The notes under the pieces: model-generated
Seen by the model: the letters and a program-made list of their open reading frames with translations, nothing else
Told to the model about the DNA's origin: nothing
Databases searched by the model: none
Position numbers and translations under genes: made by a program
From: Sphingomonadales bacterium
GTDB lineage: Bacteria; Pseudomonadota; Alphaproteobacteria; Sphingomonadales; Sphingomonadaceae
Reading direction: 5' to 3'
Assembly (NCBI GenBank): GCA_016721875.1
Contig: JADKHG010000001.1
Location: 124,001 to 188,000, forward strand
Length of the DNA: 64,000 bases
Part shown: one piece after another, positions 55,705 through 63,673 of the stretch
Layout: each line of letters begins with the position of its first letter
Position numbering within the stretch: the first letter of the stretch is position 1

Positions 55705-56455
55705 CGTTTCATTCCCTGTTGTTCGGTGTCCAGGCTTGCCACTGGTTCATCGATCCTGTGCGTATCGAGTGGCCGGTAAACGTGGACGTTGATGTTTTCT
55801 TTCAGCGCATAAAGCTGCTCGGCAATTGGCTGGTAATTGGCGACCAGCGCCGAACAGTAATTGGCCAATGCGGCTGTCATCGCGTGGCGCAATTCAGACA
55901 TTTTGGCGGCATCGTCGGCCGTCAAAGCAACCGAAAGGTCCTTCATACCGCTTTGTTCAAACAGCGTCATCCGCATCGCATAGGGCGCGATCTTTTCTTG
56001 CAACGCGACAGTTTCGAAAATGGCTTTTTGGACCAGCGGATAATAGAGTTGACGGATCGCACCGATGGTTTGCAACAGCTCAACCTCCAGCGCTCGGCTG
56101 CGCAGCAAGACCGAAGCCTTCACTGCCGCCATCCGCACAGCGCCGTAAGCTTTGCTATCGGCCTCATGAAAATCGGCCGGCTCAAACGTGCCAAGTTCCG
56201 ATTTCATCGAAAGGTCACCAATGCCGCTTTGCAGGAAATATTCCATGTCTCGACCGCCAACCGGAATTCGATCAGAGCATCCTGCTCCCGGTCACGCAGA
56301 CCGGTCTTTACCCCAAGCGAGCTATCGACGAGCTTTTCCATCCGTGTAAATTCGGATTTCAGACGCCCTTCAAACAACTGCCGCGCAAGGTAAAGCAGCA
56401 GCGCCCCCAGAATCATCCAGAACGGCGCTGCGCTAATCTGCGAGATTAGTTCCAA
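55701..56455 (-). pseudogene. Membrane-anchored hypothetical protein, frameshifted
   Basis: Frame one from ATG 56455 gives an N-terminal span (APFWMILGALLLYLARQLFE) and then RMEKLVDSSLGV and EFRLAVETW. Frame two takes over with EYFLQSGIGDLSMKSELGTF and runs to 55701, total ~251 residues intended. One base is missing at the CC on the + strand (56243-56244); a GGG would join the halves. The second half is helical (LQTIGAIRQLYYPLVQKAIF) with no known motif. The function is unknown. It overlaps the cysteine-rich gene upstream by 10 bp and the autotransporter downstream by 4 bp, so it is a firm member of this operon. Confidence 0.7.
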
Positions 56456-56628
56456 CTACCGCCCCCACCATGCACCGGGCAGTTGTGTTCATAGCCAGGA
56501 TGAGAACCATCGGATTTGGTTTGACGGTCACATTTTCTATCACATTGTGATGACCCGTCATCGCGATGCGTGCAATGTGAGCTACAATTATAATAGCCAT
56601 ACTCGTTTTCATTTGCTTCTTCTGACAT
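56446..56628 (-). CDS. Cysteine/histidine-rich miniprotein 1
   Basis: A 60-residue protein from ATG 56628, placed 7 nt after a clear Shine-Dalgarno (aaggag); a second ATG at 56634 is too close to that site. The sequence has five cysteines in two CxxxC pairs and a lone one (YNCSSHCTH, QCDRKCDR, HNCPVHGGG) and ends GGGGSWN. It is soluble, with no leader or membrane span. The pattern suggests metal binding or disulfides, or a peptide substrate for export or modification. I recognise no family. It is tightly packed between two unknown genes of the operon. Confidence 0.55.
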   Translation of the reverse strand: MSEEANENEYGYYNCSSHCTHRDDGSSQCDRKCDRQTKSDGSHPGYEHNCPVHGGGGSWN

Positions 56629-56642
56629 TGTCATTCTCCTTT

Positions 56643-57323
56643 TCAGTTTTCGTCGCGAATATATTTGTCCCAAGCGGCAGCCATTCGCGTACTGGCTTCC
56701 AGGCGCTTCTTGTTGAGGTCTGCGAAAATGCCCCAATCACTTGGTGCTTGTGCCGCCGATGGAGGCGCATTGCCGGGCTTTGTTGGTGGAATTGGAGATG
56801 GTGATGCTGCTCCCATGCCGCCTCCAAGAGTATTGATTCCCATGCTTGCGTAAAAGGTCGCCGGATCGAGCGGCGGGCCCGTCATGAATGCGGTTGGGGA
56901 CGCTTGTGCCTGCGCCAAAGCCGTCGCCGCATCATCGACAAACAGCTTAAGGTAGGATTTAAAATCTGCCGCCCCCGCAACGGCCAGCGCATCAGCATCG
57001 GCCTGAAAGCTTTTGCACAGGTTCGACAGATGCACGAGCTGGTAAACGACCGACTGGAACAGCGCCAATGGCGGCGGCATTCCTATCTGATAAAATTGGA
57101 ACAGTTGCGTCTGCCCCGCTAGCATCTGTTGAGCCAATGGCTGATATTCGCCGTCAAATTTCTGGCCAATTTCCGTGGCTATCGCTTTTGCCTTAGCAGC
57201 CCTCTCTGCGGTTTGTGCCTCGGTTGGCGCTTTGAAAGCCGGCAGGGTCTGCAAAGAGTGCCTGAATGTGCCCGGTGGTGAGGCCGTTTCAGCACTATCT
57301 GTAACAAATTCGGTGAATGACAT
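56643..57323 (-). CDS. Helical hypothetical protein
   Basis: A 226-residue soluble protein. The N-terminal two thirds are predicted helical (EIGQKFDGEYQPLAQQMLAG, LALFQSVVYQLVHLSNLCKS). A Gly/Pro/Ala-rich linker (GGGMGAASPSPIPPTKPGNA) and a final amphipathic helix (DLNKKRLEASTRMAAAWDKY) follow. No signal peptide, enzyme motif or known domain was recognised. It lies 14 bp upstream of one cysteine-rich miniprotein and 32 bp downstream of the other. A scaffold or structural role is possible but not shown. Confidence 0.65.
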   Translation of the reverse strand: MSFTEFVTDSAETASPPGTFRHSLQTLPAFKAPTEAQTAERAAKAKAIATEIGQKFDGEYQPLAQQMLAGQTQLFQFYQIGMPPPLALFQSVVYQLVHLSNLCKSFQADADALAVAGAADFKSYLKLFVDDAATALAQAQASPTAFMTGPPLDPATFYASMGINTLGGGMGAASPSPIPPTKPGNAPPSAAQAPSDWGIFADLNKKRLEASTRMAAAWDKYIRDEN

Positions 57324-57355
57324 TGCCAGCTCCTTTGTTTGAAAACCAACCCAAT

Positions 57356-57583
57356 TTATAACGGCGCACTTCCATGGTCTTCATACGCATGGCCGCAGGT
57401 GCAGTACTGGTTTGGCTGCAACGAACTCACATAACCGCTGCAAAAACAGCTGGTGCACGCACCATAACCAGCGCGAATTGCGGTAGAAGGTGATGCCACC
57501 AAGCAATGGCATGTCTGGCCATTGTCACTGGTTTCAGCTTGCAATCCATCATTGTGGTCGCGGCTCTGGTGAAGAAATGTCAT
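57356..57583 (-). CDS. Cysteine-rich miniprotein 2 with CxCGHxxxxH
   Basis: A 75-residue protein with cysteines in closely spaced groups (TCHC, CTSCFC) and a C-terminal YCTCGHAYEDHG, a CxCGHxxxxH arrangement suited to zinc. A Shine-Dalgarno-like aaagg stands 8 nt before ATG 57583. It is the first gene of the operon that ends in the autotransporter, divergent from the ECF sigma gene. Unlike miniprotein 1 it shows no glycine tail. A metal-binding regulator, chaperone or secreted peptide are all possible; I do not recognise a named family. Confidence 0.55.
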   Translation of the reverse strand: MTFLHQSRDHNDGLQAETSDNGQTCHCLVASPSTAIRAGYGACTSCFCSGYVSSLQPNQYCTCGHAYEDHGSAPL

Positions 57584-57786
57584 CGTTCAGCCTTTCGGTT
57601 TGACGCGCTGCATCCTGCGCAACGCACCCGTGAATTCTATCTTCTCGCGAACCGGCATTTTGTGATGAAGTCTTGTGCTTCACCTAGGGAATCGGAAAGC
57701 AGCGCCAAATCTGGCCACAGATGTAAAAAAATATTTTGCGTTTTTTGCCAAACTGTTGGAAATCCAAGCCATTGGGGGATTCTCTG
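57584..57786. promoter_or_regulatory. Divergent control region of the sigma/kinase and miniprotein operons
   Basis: 203 bp shared by the five-gene minus-strand operon and the + strand ECF-kinase genes. It contains an A/T-rich part (about 57720-57752, gtaaaaaaatattttgcg) and the Shine-Dalgarno gggggattct of the ECF gene. I could not pick out a confident -35/-10 pair. An autoregulated ECF promoter facing the operon is expected but not demonstrated. Confidence 0.4.
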
Positions 57787-58341
57787 GTGGCGGCTGATGG
57801 TGATCTATCCGAACTTTGGGCTGCATTCTCCCGCGGCGAAGGCGCGGCGCGGGACCAATTGTTGGCGCTCTATTATGATGAATTTCGTCGCATCGCGCGC
57901 GGGGTGTTGAACGGCGACAGGGGCCGGATGCACCTGCAACCCACCGATCTGGTGCATGAAGCATCAATCCGCATCATCAAAAGTTCGGGTATCGAAATCC
58001 GCGACCAAAACCACTTCCTCAGCCTCGCCGCGCGGGTGATGCGAATGACGCTGATCGACGAGGTGCGCAAACATAAGGCGGCCAAACGTGGCACGGTTAT
58101 GACATTGTGGGACGATGTGGTGCCAGCCGGCGCGTCCTTCGATATTGAGGATTTCGACGGTACGCTCGACCACCTGGCCAAGTTCGAACCCGAAGGTGCA
58201 AAAATCATCGAGCTACGCTTTTACGCGGGGCTTACCTTGCCGGAAATTTCCGATGTGCTCGAATTGTCCGAGCGCACAGTGCAGCGGCGCTGGCGAACGG
58301 CGCGGGCGTGGATGCTCAAAGAACTGACGGTCGCGGCCTGA
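57787..58341 (+). CDS. ECF sigma factor, kinase-associated type
   Basis: A 184-residue ECF sigma factor starting at GTG 57787 (Shine-Dalgarno ggggg). Region 2 includes ALYYDEFRRIARGVL, HLQPTDLVHEASIRI and NHFLSLAARVMRMTLIDEVR; region 4 includes LPEISDVLELSERTVQRRWR. The LQPTDLVHEA element is characteristic of the TIGR02999 group (ECF43), which has no anti-sigma factor and is switched on by a neighbouring Ser/Thr kinase. The kinase gene follows 3 bp later. It is expected to direct transcription of the facing operon, which is inference from gene order. Confidence 0.88.
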   Translation: MAADGDLSELWAAFSRGEGAARDQLLALYYDEFRRIARGVLNGDRGRMHLQPTDLVHEASIRIIKSSGIEIRDQNHFLSLAARVMRMTLIDEVRKHKAAKRGTVMTLWDDVVPAGASFDIEDFDGTLDHLAKFEPEGAKIIELRFYAGLTLPEISDVLELSERTVQRRWRTARAWMLKELTVAA

Positions 58342-58344
58342 GCG

Positions 58345-60673
58345 GTGGACATTGAACGCGAAAAAAGGGTCATCAAACTCTTTGAAGAGGCGCTCGATTG
58401 GCCTGCTGCGGCCCGGACCCAACGCCTGACCGACCTGCTTTCGGGCGAACCTGAGATATTGCACGCCGTTCTGGCAATGATTGCAGCGGATCATTCCTCC
58501 GCGCTGCTGCCCACTATTCCGCCTGAACCGGCGGAGCTTGGTACTGATACCCCCATGCCAGAACGGATCGGCAACTACCGGATCGTTGAGGAAATAGGGC
58601 GCGGCGGCATGGGGCTGGTCTATCGCGCGGCGCGGGATGACGGGTTGTTTGATCAACAGGTCGCGATCAAGGTCATCCGGCGGACCATTTTTTCTGCCAC
58701 CACCCACGAACAGTTCGCCAACGAACGGCGCATCCTTGCGCGGTTGCATCATCCGCACATCGCGCACTTGCTGGATGGCGGGGTGAGTGAGGATGGATCG
58801 CCCTATATCATCATGGAACTGATCAAGGGCGTGCCGATTACCGACTATGTGCAGGCACAAGACCTTGATCTGGCGGCGCGGCTGGCACTGTTTCGTGATG
58901 CCTGCAATGCGCTGGAATATGCGCACCGCGAATTGGTTGTTCATGCCGACGTCAAGCCTAGCAATGTCGTAGTGGCCGAAGGGTTCGGCGTAAAGCTGCT
59001 CGATTTCGGCATTGCGCGGCTGGTGGGAGAGGATGGAGGCAGGGCAAGTTCTGCACATACACCCGGTTATTCCAGCCCAGCGCGGGTGTCTGGCGAACGA
59101 TCCACGCCTACCGATGATGTATTTGCGCTGGGTGTACTTCTGGACCAGTTGATCGCGGGCGTAGCTGGAGTGGATGAAGATCTGCACGCTGTCGCAGCGA
59201 TGGCGGCGCAGGAGGATGCAGCACAGCGCTATGGCGCAGTAACCGAGCTGATCGCCGATCTGGATCGCTGGCAACGACACGAACCTGTCGCCGCCAGACC
59301 GCCTGACCGCAGACGCGGATTGCTGCTTTTGTGGCGGCGCAACAGGCTGCTGATTGCAGGCGGCATTGCCCTCGCCATTGTCGCACTTGCCATGACGGGT
59401 CTTTTCTTCCGCGCCGCCAGTGCCCGTGATGCCGCGGAGCAACGCTTCGCCGAAACGCGAAGCCTGTCCAATTTTCTGGTCAGCGATGTCGTTACCGATC
59501 TTGAAACCATGCCCGGCACTGGACCAATGCGCCAACGCATTGCCGATCGGGCGCGGATCGCGCTTGAAAAGTTGAGCCAGGTTCCTGGTGCACCCATAGA
59601 TTTGCAAATTGAAACCGCCAATGCCTATGCCCGTGTTGGTGAGATCCTTGCGGCAGAAGATTTGCGCGACGTGATGGATCCGGCAACGGGGGACGCGGTA
59701 TTGGCGCGGGCGGAAAGGGCGTTGCGGGGGCTAATCGCGAAAAGGCCGGACCGGGCGGATTTGCGATTGTCGCTTGCGAAAACACTCTATGCCAGAGCTT
59801 TATTTTCCGGCGAAGCAAAAATTGATCAGAAGCGCACCTTTGCCCGTTCTGGATGAAATCGAGACATTGCTGAAACCGATTGGGGTGCGTGATTCCAACA
59901 ATTTTTCCGCACGTTTGTTGCAGGTTAGGGCGCACCTGCTGAGGGCCGATAGTTACAGCACCGAAGCCCAATATGCTGAGGCTATTGCGTCTATCAAGAC
60001 AGCTATCAACTTTCTCGATGCAATTCAGGCAAACTCGTCCAGACAGCGGGCAGATCTGGCTTTGTCGCGTGAGCAATCGCACACGCTGCTCGGCGATGCG
60101 ATCTGGTATAGCGGAAACGAACCCGGCAGTTTGCAGCATTATCTGGCAGGCAAAGAGGCCCTTTCCGATCCGGCGGTTGGATCTGACATACGCGTGCTCA
60201 AGCGGCAGGCCTATACCACTTTCACCGTCGCCAGTTCGCTGTTCGGGCTCGGCAAAAAAGCCGAAGGGCTGACAATGTCGGAAGCTGGCCTCGCCGAGAT
60301 TGAACGCTGGCGCCGTTTCGATGACAGCGCCAACGCACGCCGCATGGAAAATATCGTGCGCGAGGAATATTCGTATGAACTGCAGAATAGCGGTCGCATC
60401 GCCGAGGCCTACCGCCAGAACGATCTCGCAATTGCCGGATACCGCGAGAACGCCCGAATGCAGCCGAACAACTATCAAGTACTTCGCGCCCTGCCCGTCG
60501 CGTTGCGGCCATCGGGTGAAATGTACCGCGATACCGGTAATCCCGAAAAGGCATGCGAACGATTCCGTGAGGCCAATGCCATCTGGACAAGGCTGGAGCG
60601 TGAGAACCGGGTGAGCGCATTCGACCTTGGAAATGATGTCGAGCTGATCAAGGCGCGTTTGGCGAAGTGCTGA
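58345..60673 (+). pseudogene. Membrane Ser/Thr protein kinase with periplasmic TPR-like region, frameshifted
   Basis: GTG 58345 begins a ~776-residue protein. Kinase motifs: GRGGMG (85-90), K109 in VAIKVI, HADVKPSN (200-207, with Ala in place of the Arg of HRD) and DFG (220-222). One membrane span (LLIAGGIALAIVALAMTGLF) precedes an extracytoplasmic helical part with TPR-like repeats. The frame fails at ~59845-59852 (cccgttctgga) and resumes one base off (LDEIETLLKPIGV) up to 60673. It should sense an envelope signal and phosphorylate the adjacent ECF factor, as in kinase/ECF43 pairs that control secretion or resistance genes. Whether the frameshift is real decides whether the circuit works. 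Confidence 0.82.
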
Positions 60674-60923
60674 TCGATCAACAACATTTCGAAAGCCAAA
60701 TAAACGTTGCGGCGGTTTGCCTGCGCTGAATCCGACTTCAGGGAAGGTCAGTGAATGTCCGCTTTTACAACTGTTTGTCTAAAACCGGACGTTCCGGATC
60801 GTCCAACGAAGCGGCCGTGTGGGCACTGCATGAATGAACGACCGCTTATCACCATACCGCTTTAAAATCTGCCTGTCGGCAGCGTCCAACAAAGCGGTCA
60901 CTGAACTCTGCGATCCCTCCCCA
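60674..60923. other. Intergenic region with repeat-like sequence
   Basis: A 250-bp gap before tRNA-Arg. It holds tgtccgcttttacaactg, aaccggacgttccgg and aatgaacgaccgcttatcac. These GTCCGCTTTT/AAGCGG words resemble those in the long gaps at 41.5, 47.2 and 51.5 kb. No gene was found. Confidence 0.35.
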
Positions 60924-61000
60924 TGGCCCGCCCGGCAGGATTCGAACCTGCGACACAGAGGGTAGAAGCCGCTTGCTCTGTCCAGCTGAGCTACGGGCGG
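60924..61000 (-). tRNA. tRNA-Arg (UCU)
   Basis: The reverse complement folds as a 77-nt tRNA including encoded CCA. The acceptor is CCGCCCG/CGGGCGG, the D arm GCTCAGCTGGACAGAGC and the T arm GCAGGTTCGAATCCTGC. The anticodon loop CTTCTAC gives UCU, which reads AGA. The anticodon stem has one mismatch (C-U at its third pair). Length, invariant bases and the CCA all support a real gene. Confidence 0.92.
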
Positions 61001-61261
61001 CTTAGGAGGCGGTTCAGCGGGATGCCAGACGCTGATGGACGTGCTCGAACGGGAGTATCTTGGCCTTCGCGCGGCACTTCAAGCTTATCTCTCCACCACC
61101 GCGCTATTTCACCGCGCTCATTCCAAAAAGCCCCCGTCAAGGCCCCCACTTTATTGCGATTGTCAGCGAATGTGGGCGCACAAATCCGGACGGCCATAGC
61201 GAATTTATGGCAGAAAATAGCGGTTTTTGCAACCGTCAGCGCATAACGATCAACAGAAAAA

Positions 61262-61348
61262 TGGTGCCCAGAAGAGGACTCGAACCTCCACGCCCTTGCG
61301 AGCGCCAGCACCTGAAGCTGGTGCGTCTACCAATTCCGCCATCTGGGC
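61262..61348 (-). tRNA. tRNA-Leu (CAG)
   Basis: An 87-nt class II tRNA on the minus strand with acceptor GCCCAGA/TCTGGGC and encoded CCA. The anticodon stem CCAGC/GCTGG encloses TTCAGGT (anticodon CAG, reading CUG), a long variable arm (CGCTCGCAAGGGCG) follows and the T arm is GGAGGTTCGAGTCCTC. All class II features are present. The 261-bp stretch between the two tRNAs holds no other gene that I can support. Confidence 0.95.
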
Positions 61349-61527
61349 ACGGGATGCGGCAATTCTTCGCCGTGGCGAAGCGCCCCGCATCTGGGTAGGC
61401 GCGCTCCTTTAACGGGTGGGGCGCGGTTGTCAACTGGGCTTCGGGGGGAGTTTGGGGGTTTTAGAGCGGCAGCTCTATCTCTTTCATGATCCGGTCGGTT
61501 TCTAACGTACGGTCTCGCGGTAACAAG

Positions 61528-62631
61528 TCACGTGCCGGATTTTCGGCGGTTGTCTTCTTTGCACAGCATTTGGCAATTTATCGCGTTTGTTTTGCCGCCC
61601 GCATGCCATGGATCGATGTGGTCTGCTTCCATCTCGTTAATCGAGAATGTTTCCTTGCAGACAGGGCAAACGCCGTTTTGACGTTCATATGCTTCAATCC
61701 TATCCTTCTCGGTAAACTTGCGAATACTGAGGTGCTTTTCTTTCCGATCGAAGACAAAGCTGTAGATTCCGGATTTGTTGGTTACATCATCATCGATGAT
61801 TAGGCGCTTGACTTCTTCTTCTGTCTTTAACGGATCAATTACAGCGGGGCCGTGTTCGTTATACAATGGTCCCCAAGGAACACCTTTCATCTGCGGACGA
61901 TATTTGGGAAAACAGGCTTGCGCCCATTCAATCACAGCATCAAAATAGTCCCAAAGCTCTTTGGCCGAACTTTTTTTCTGGTGATCTGACATATACTGCT
62001 CAATGTCGCCATTTGGTGCATGCCATTTGATAGCTGTTTCAAGATAATCTTGCCGTATCGCAGAGCCATTAAGGTATTTGGAGCCGATAGACTGCGCGGG
62101 GCAGTTTGGTCTGCTGAACCACTTTTTGGCCTCAGTAACCCATTCTCCATGGTACACTGCATTACGCAGCTCTTGCTTGGTAAGCTCCTCACCGGCGATG
62201 TTGATGGTATTGAACCATTTCAGCTTTTCGGTGTCGGTCCCGCTACACAGATAAATGGTCAGTTCGTAGTCGAGCAATTTCTTTTGCTCGTCATCGTGCA
62301 AATTGTGGAATGCGCGTTTTTCCTTGAACGAACCTATCTTAACCGAAAAATCGCCATGTACATATTGGCACAGCGAAATTGTCCGTTGCTGACCATCTAT
62401 GATTTCGAATTCGCCATTCTCGCGAACAGCCCAATACATGACATTCAGCGGAAAACCCTCAGATACCGTGTCGATCACGGCGTCGCGCTGATGATCCTTA
62501 TAGACAAACTCTCGCTGGAAGGGTGGCCGGATATCCAGCTTGCCGTCGTAGCCGGTCACGCCGCCGTCAGCGTTGTCTGAGTATCCTTTGCTCAGTTCGC
62601 GAACAGAGATTTTTTTGGGATCAATGTTCAT
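61528..62631 (-). CDS. DUF262 - HNH nuclease, candidate restriction enzyme
   Basis: A 367-residue protein. The N-terminal DUF262/ParB-like part has FQREFVYKD and the nucleotide-site motif DGQQR (79-83), as in the GmrS half of GmrSD enzymes. The C-terminus is an HNH zinc domain: C322/C325, ADHIDPWH with H338, N352, C353/C357 and N361. It starts inside the stop of an EcoRI-type adenine methyltransferase gene (62628-62631). That pairing suggests a restriction-modification system in which this is the nuclease, perhaps with nucleotide-dependent cutting. A modification-dependent nuclease is an alternative. Confidence 0.8.
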   Translation of the reverse strand: MNIDPKKISVRELSKGYSDNADGGVTGYDGKLDIRPPFQREFVYKDHQRDAVIDTVSEGFPLNVMYWAVRENGEFEIIDGQQRTISLCQYVHGDFSVKIGSFKEKRAFHNLHDDEQKKLLDYELTIYLCSGTDTEKLKWFNTINIAGEELTKQELRNAVYHGEWVTEAKKWFSRPNCPAQSIGSKYLNGSAIRQDYLETAIKWHAPNGDIEQYMSDHQKKSSAKELWDYFDAVIEWAQACFPKYRPQMKGVPWGPLYNEHGPAVIDPLKTEEEVKRLIIDDDVTNKSGIYSFVFDRKEKHLSIRKFTEKDRIEAYERQNGVCPVCKETFSINEMEADHIDPWHAGGKTNAINCQMLCKEDNRRKSGT

Positions 62632-63673
62632 GAGGCTAATTTCCGAATAAACAATCGAGCATAAGTCGGCGTCAATTTTCCATCAATTTTCACGGCACCG
62701 CGTCGATTCAAGTCGCTATAGTTTGGTCCATCTTTGCGCGAATATGTTTTCGTTTTTAACCCGCTATTATTATCCCTATCAGTGATTCCTAATATCTCAA
62801 ATTGCTCGGGATTATACTTGTCCAAAAAAGTGATGGGTACGCCCATGGGGCCGTCATAATCCGCAGGGATGTCGCTTGTCTTGTCGACGTTAATTGCATC
62901 ATAGTTGTCGAAATGAGGGTAGTCCTCAGGATTGTATTTTCGGTGCAACACCAAATCCTCGTGGCGCTCAGCAAAGTCCATGTTCGTGAACCAGCGGACA
63001 CTTTTTACCTTGATGAACTTCTTGCCATTCTCGTCAACACCACAGCCCGCGGCTTCCAAAGGGTATCGTCAGGGACGCCGAAAACCCGGTCACCGCTACG
63101 TATGCTGGGCCCCAGCCAGACCTTGTTTTCCTTGAAGAGTGGAAACATCTCTTTGTAGGTGACCGCGTTCATGTTCCCGATAATCAAGAACTTTTTGCCA
63201 TGCTCCACAAGCTGCGCAATATATTCTCGGAAAAGTGAGAAGGGCGGATTGGTGACCACAATATCGGCCTGTTTCAGAAGCGCCACGCACTCGTCACTTC
63301 GAAAGTCACCATCACCCTTAAGCGGCCTGATACCGATCTCGTCAGGATCTGGAACCCGGTTGCCGTTCTTGTCGCCGGAGTAAATCAACGGGATCGCTGA
63401 TTCATCGGTATTGCCGCTGAACAGGTCTCGCGCGCGACTCTTGAAACAGGTTGTAATCAGCATCTTCAGGCCAAGATGCTCAAACCCGTAAGAAAAATAA
63501 TGGAAAAAATTGCTGACCCGGGGATCATCACAGTTGCACAAAACTACCTTGCCTTTGAAATGTTCGCGGTAGTGCCGAAGCTCTTTTTCGATATCTTCAA
63601 GGCGCGTATAGAACTCGTCCTTCTTGGCTTTCTGCGCACCTCTAAGTCCTGCATTCTGGGTTGATTGACTCAT
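62628..63673 (-). pseudogene. EcoRI-type adenine-specific DNA methyltransferase, frameshifted
   Basis: ATG 63673 begins MSQSTQNAGLRGAQKAKKDE. The EcoRI-methylase family blocks follow: CNCDDPRVSNFFHYFSYGFE, then VVTNPPFSLF with catalytic NPPF at 142-145, and ADIVV before it. The frame is lost at a TTT (63058-63060 on the + strand) and resumes with LEAAGCGVDENGKKFIKVKS to 62628; about 349 residues intended. If the methylase really were dead, an active partner nuclease would be toxic, so an intact gene and a sequencing error is more likely. The overlap with the nuclease gene suggests coupled expression, methylase first. Confidence 0.85.

Noticed and set aside
60923..61246. ORF reading MARPAGFEPATQRVEAACS across tRNA-Arg, and similar frames across tRNA-Leu
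   Set aside because: These are translations of tRNA genes on the other strand, a common false ORF.
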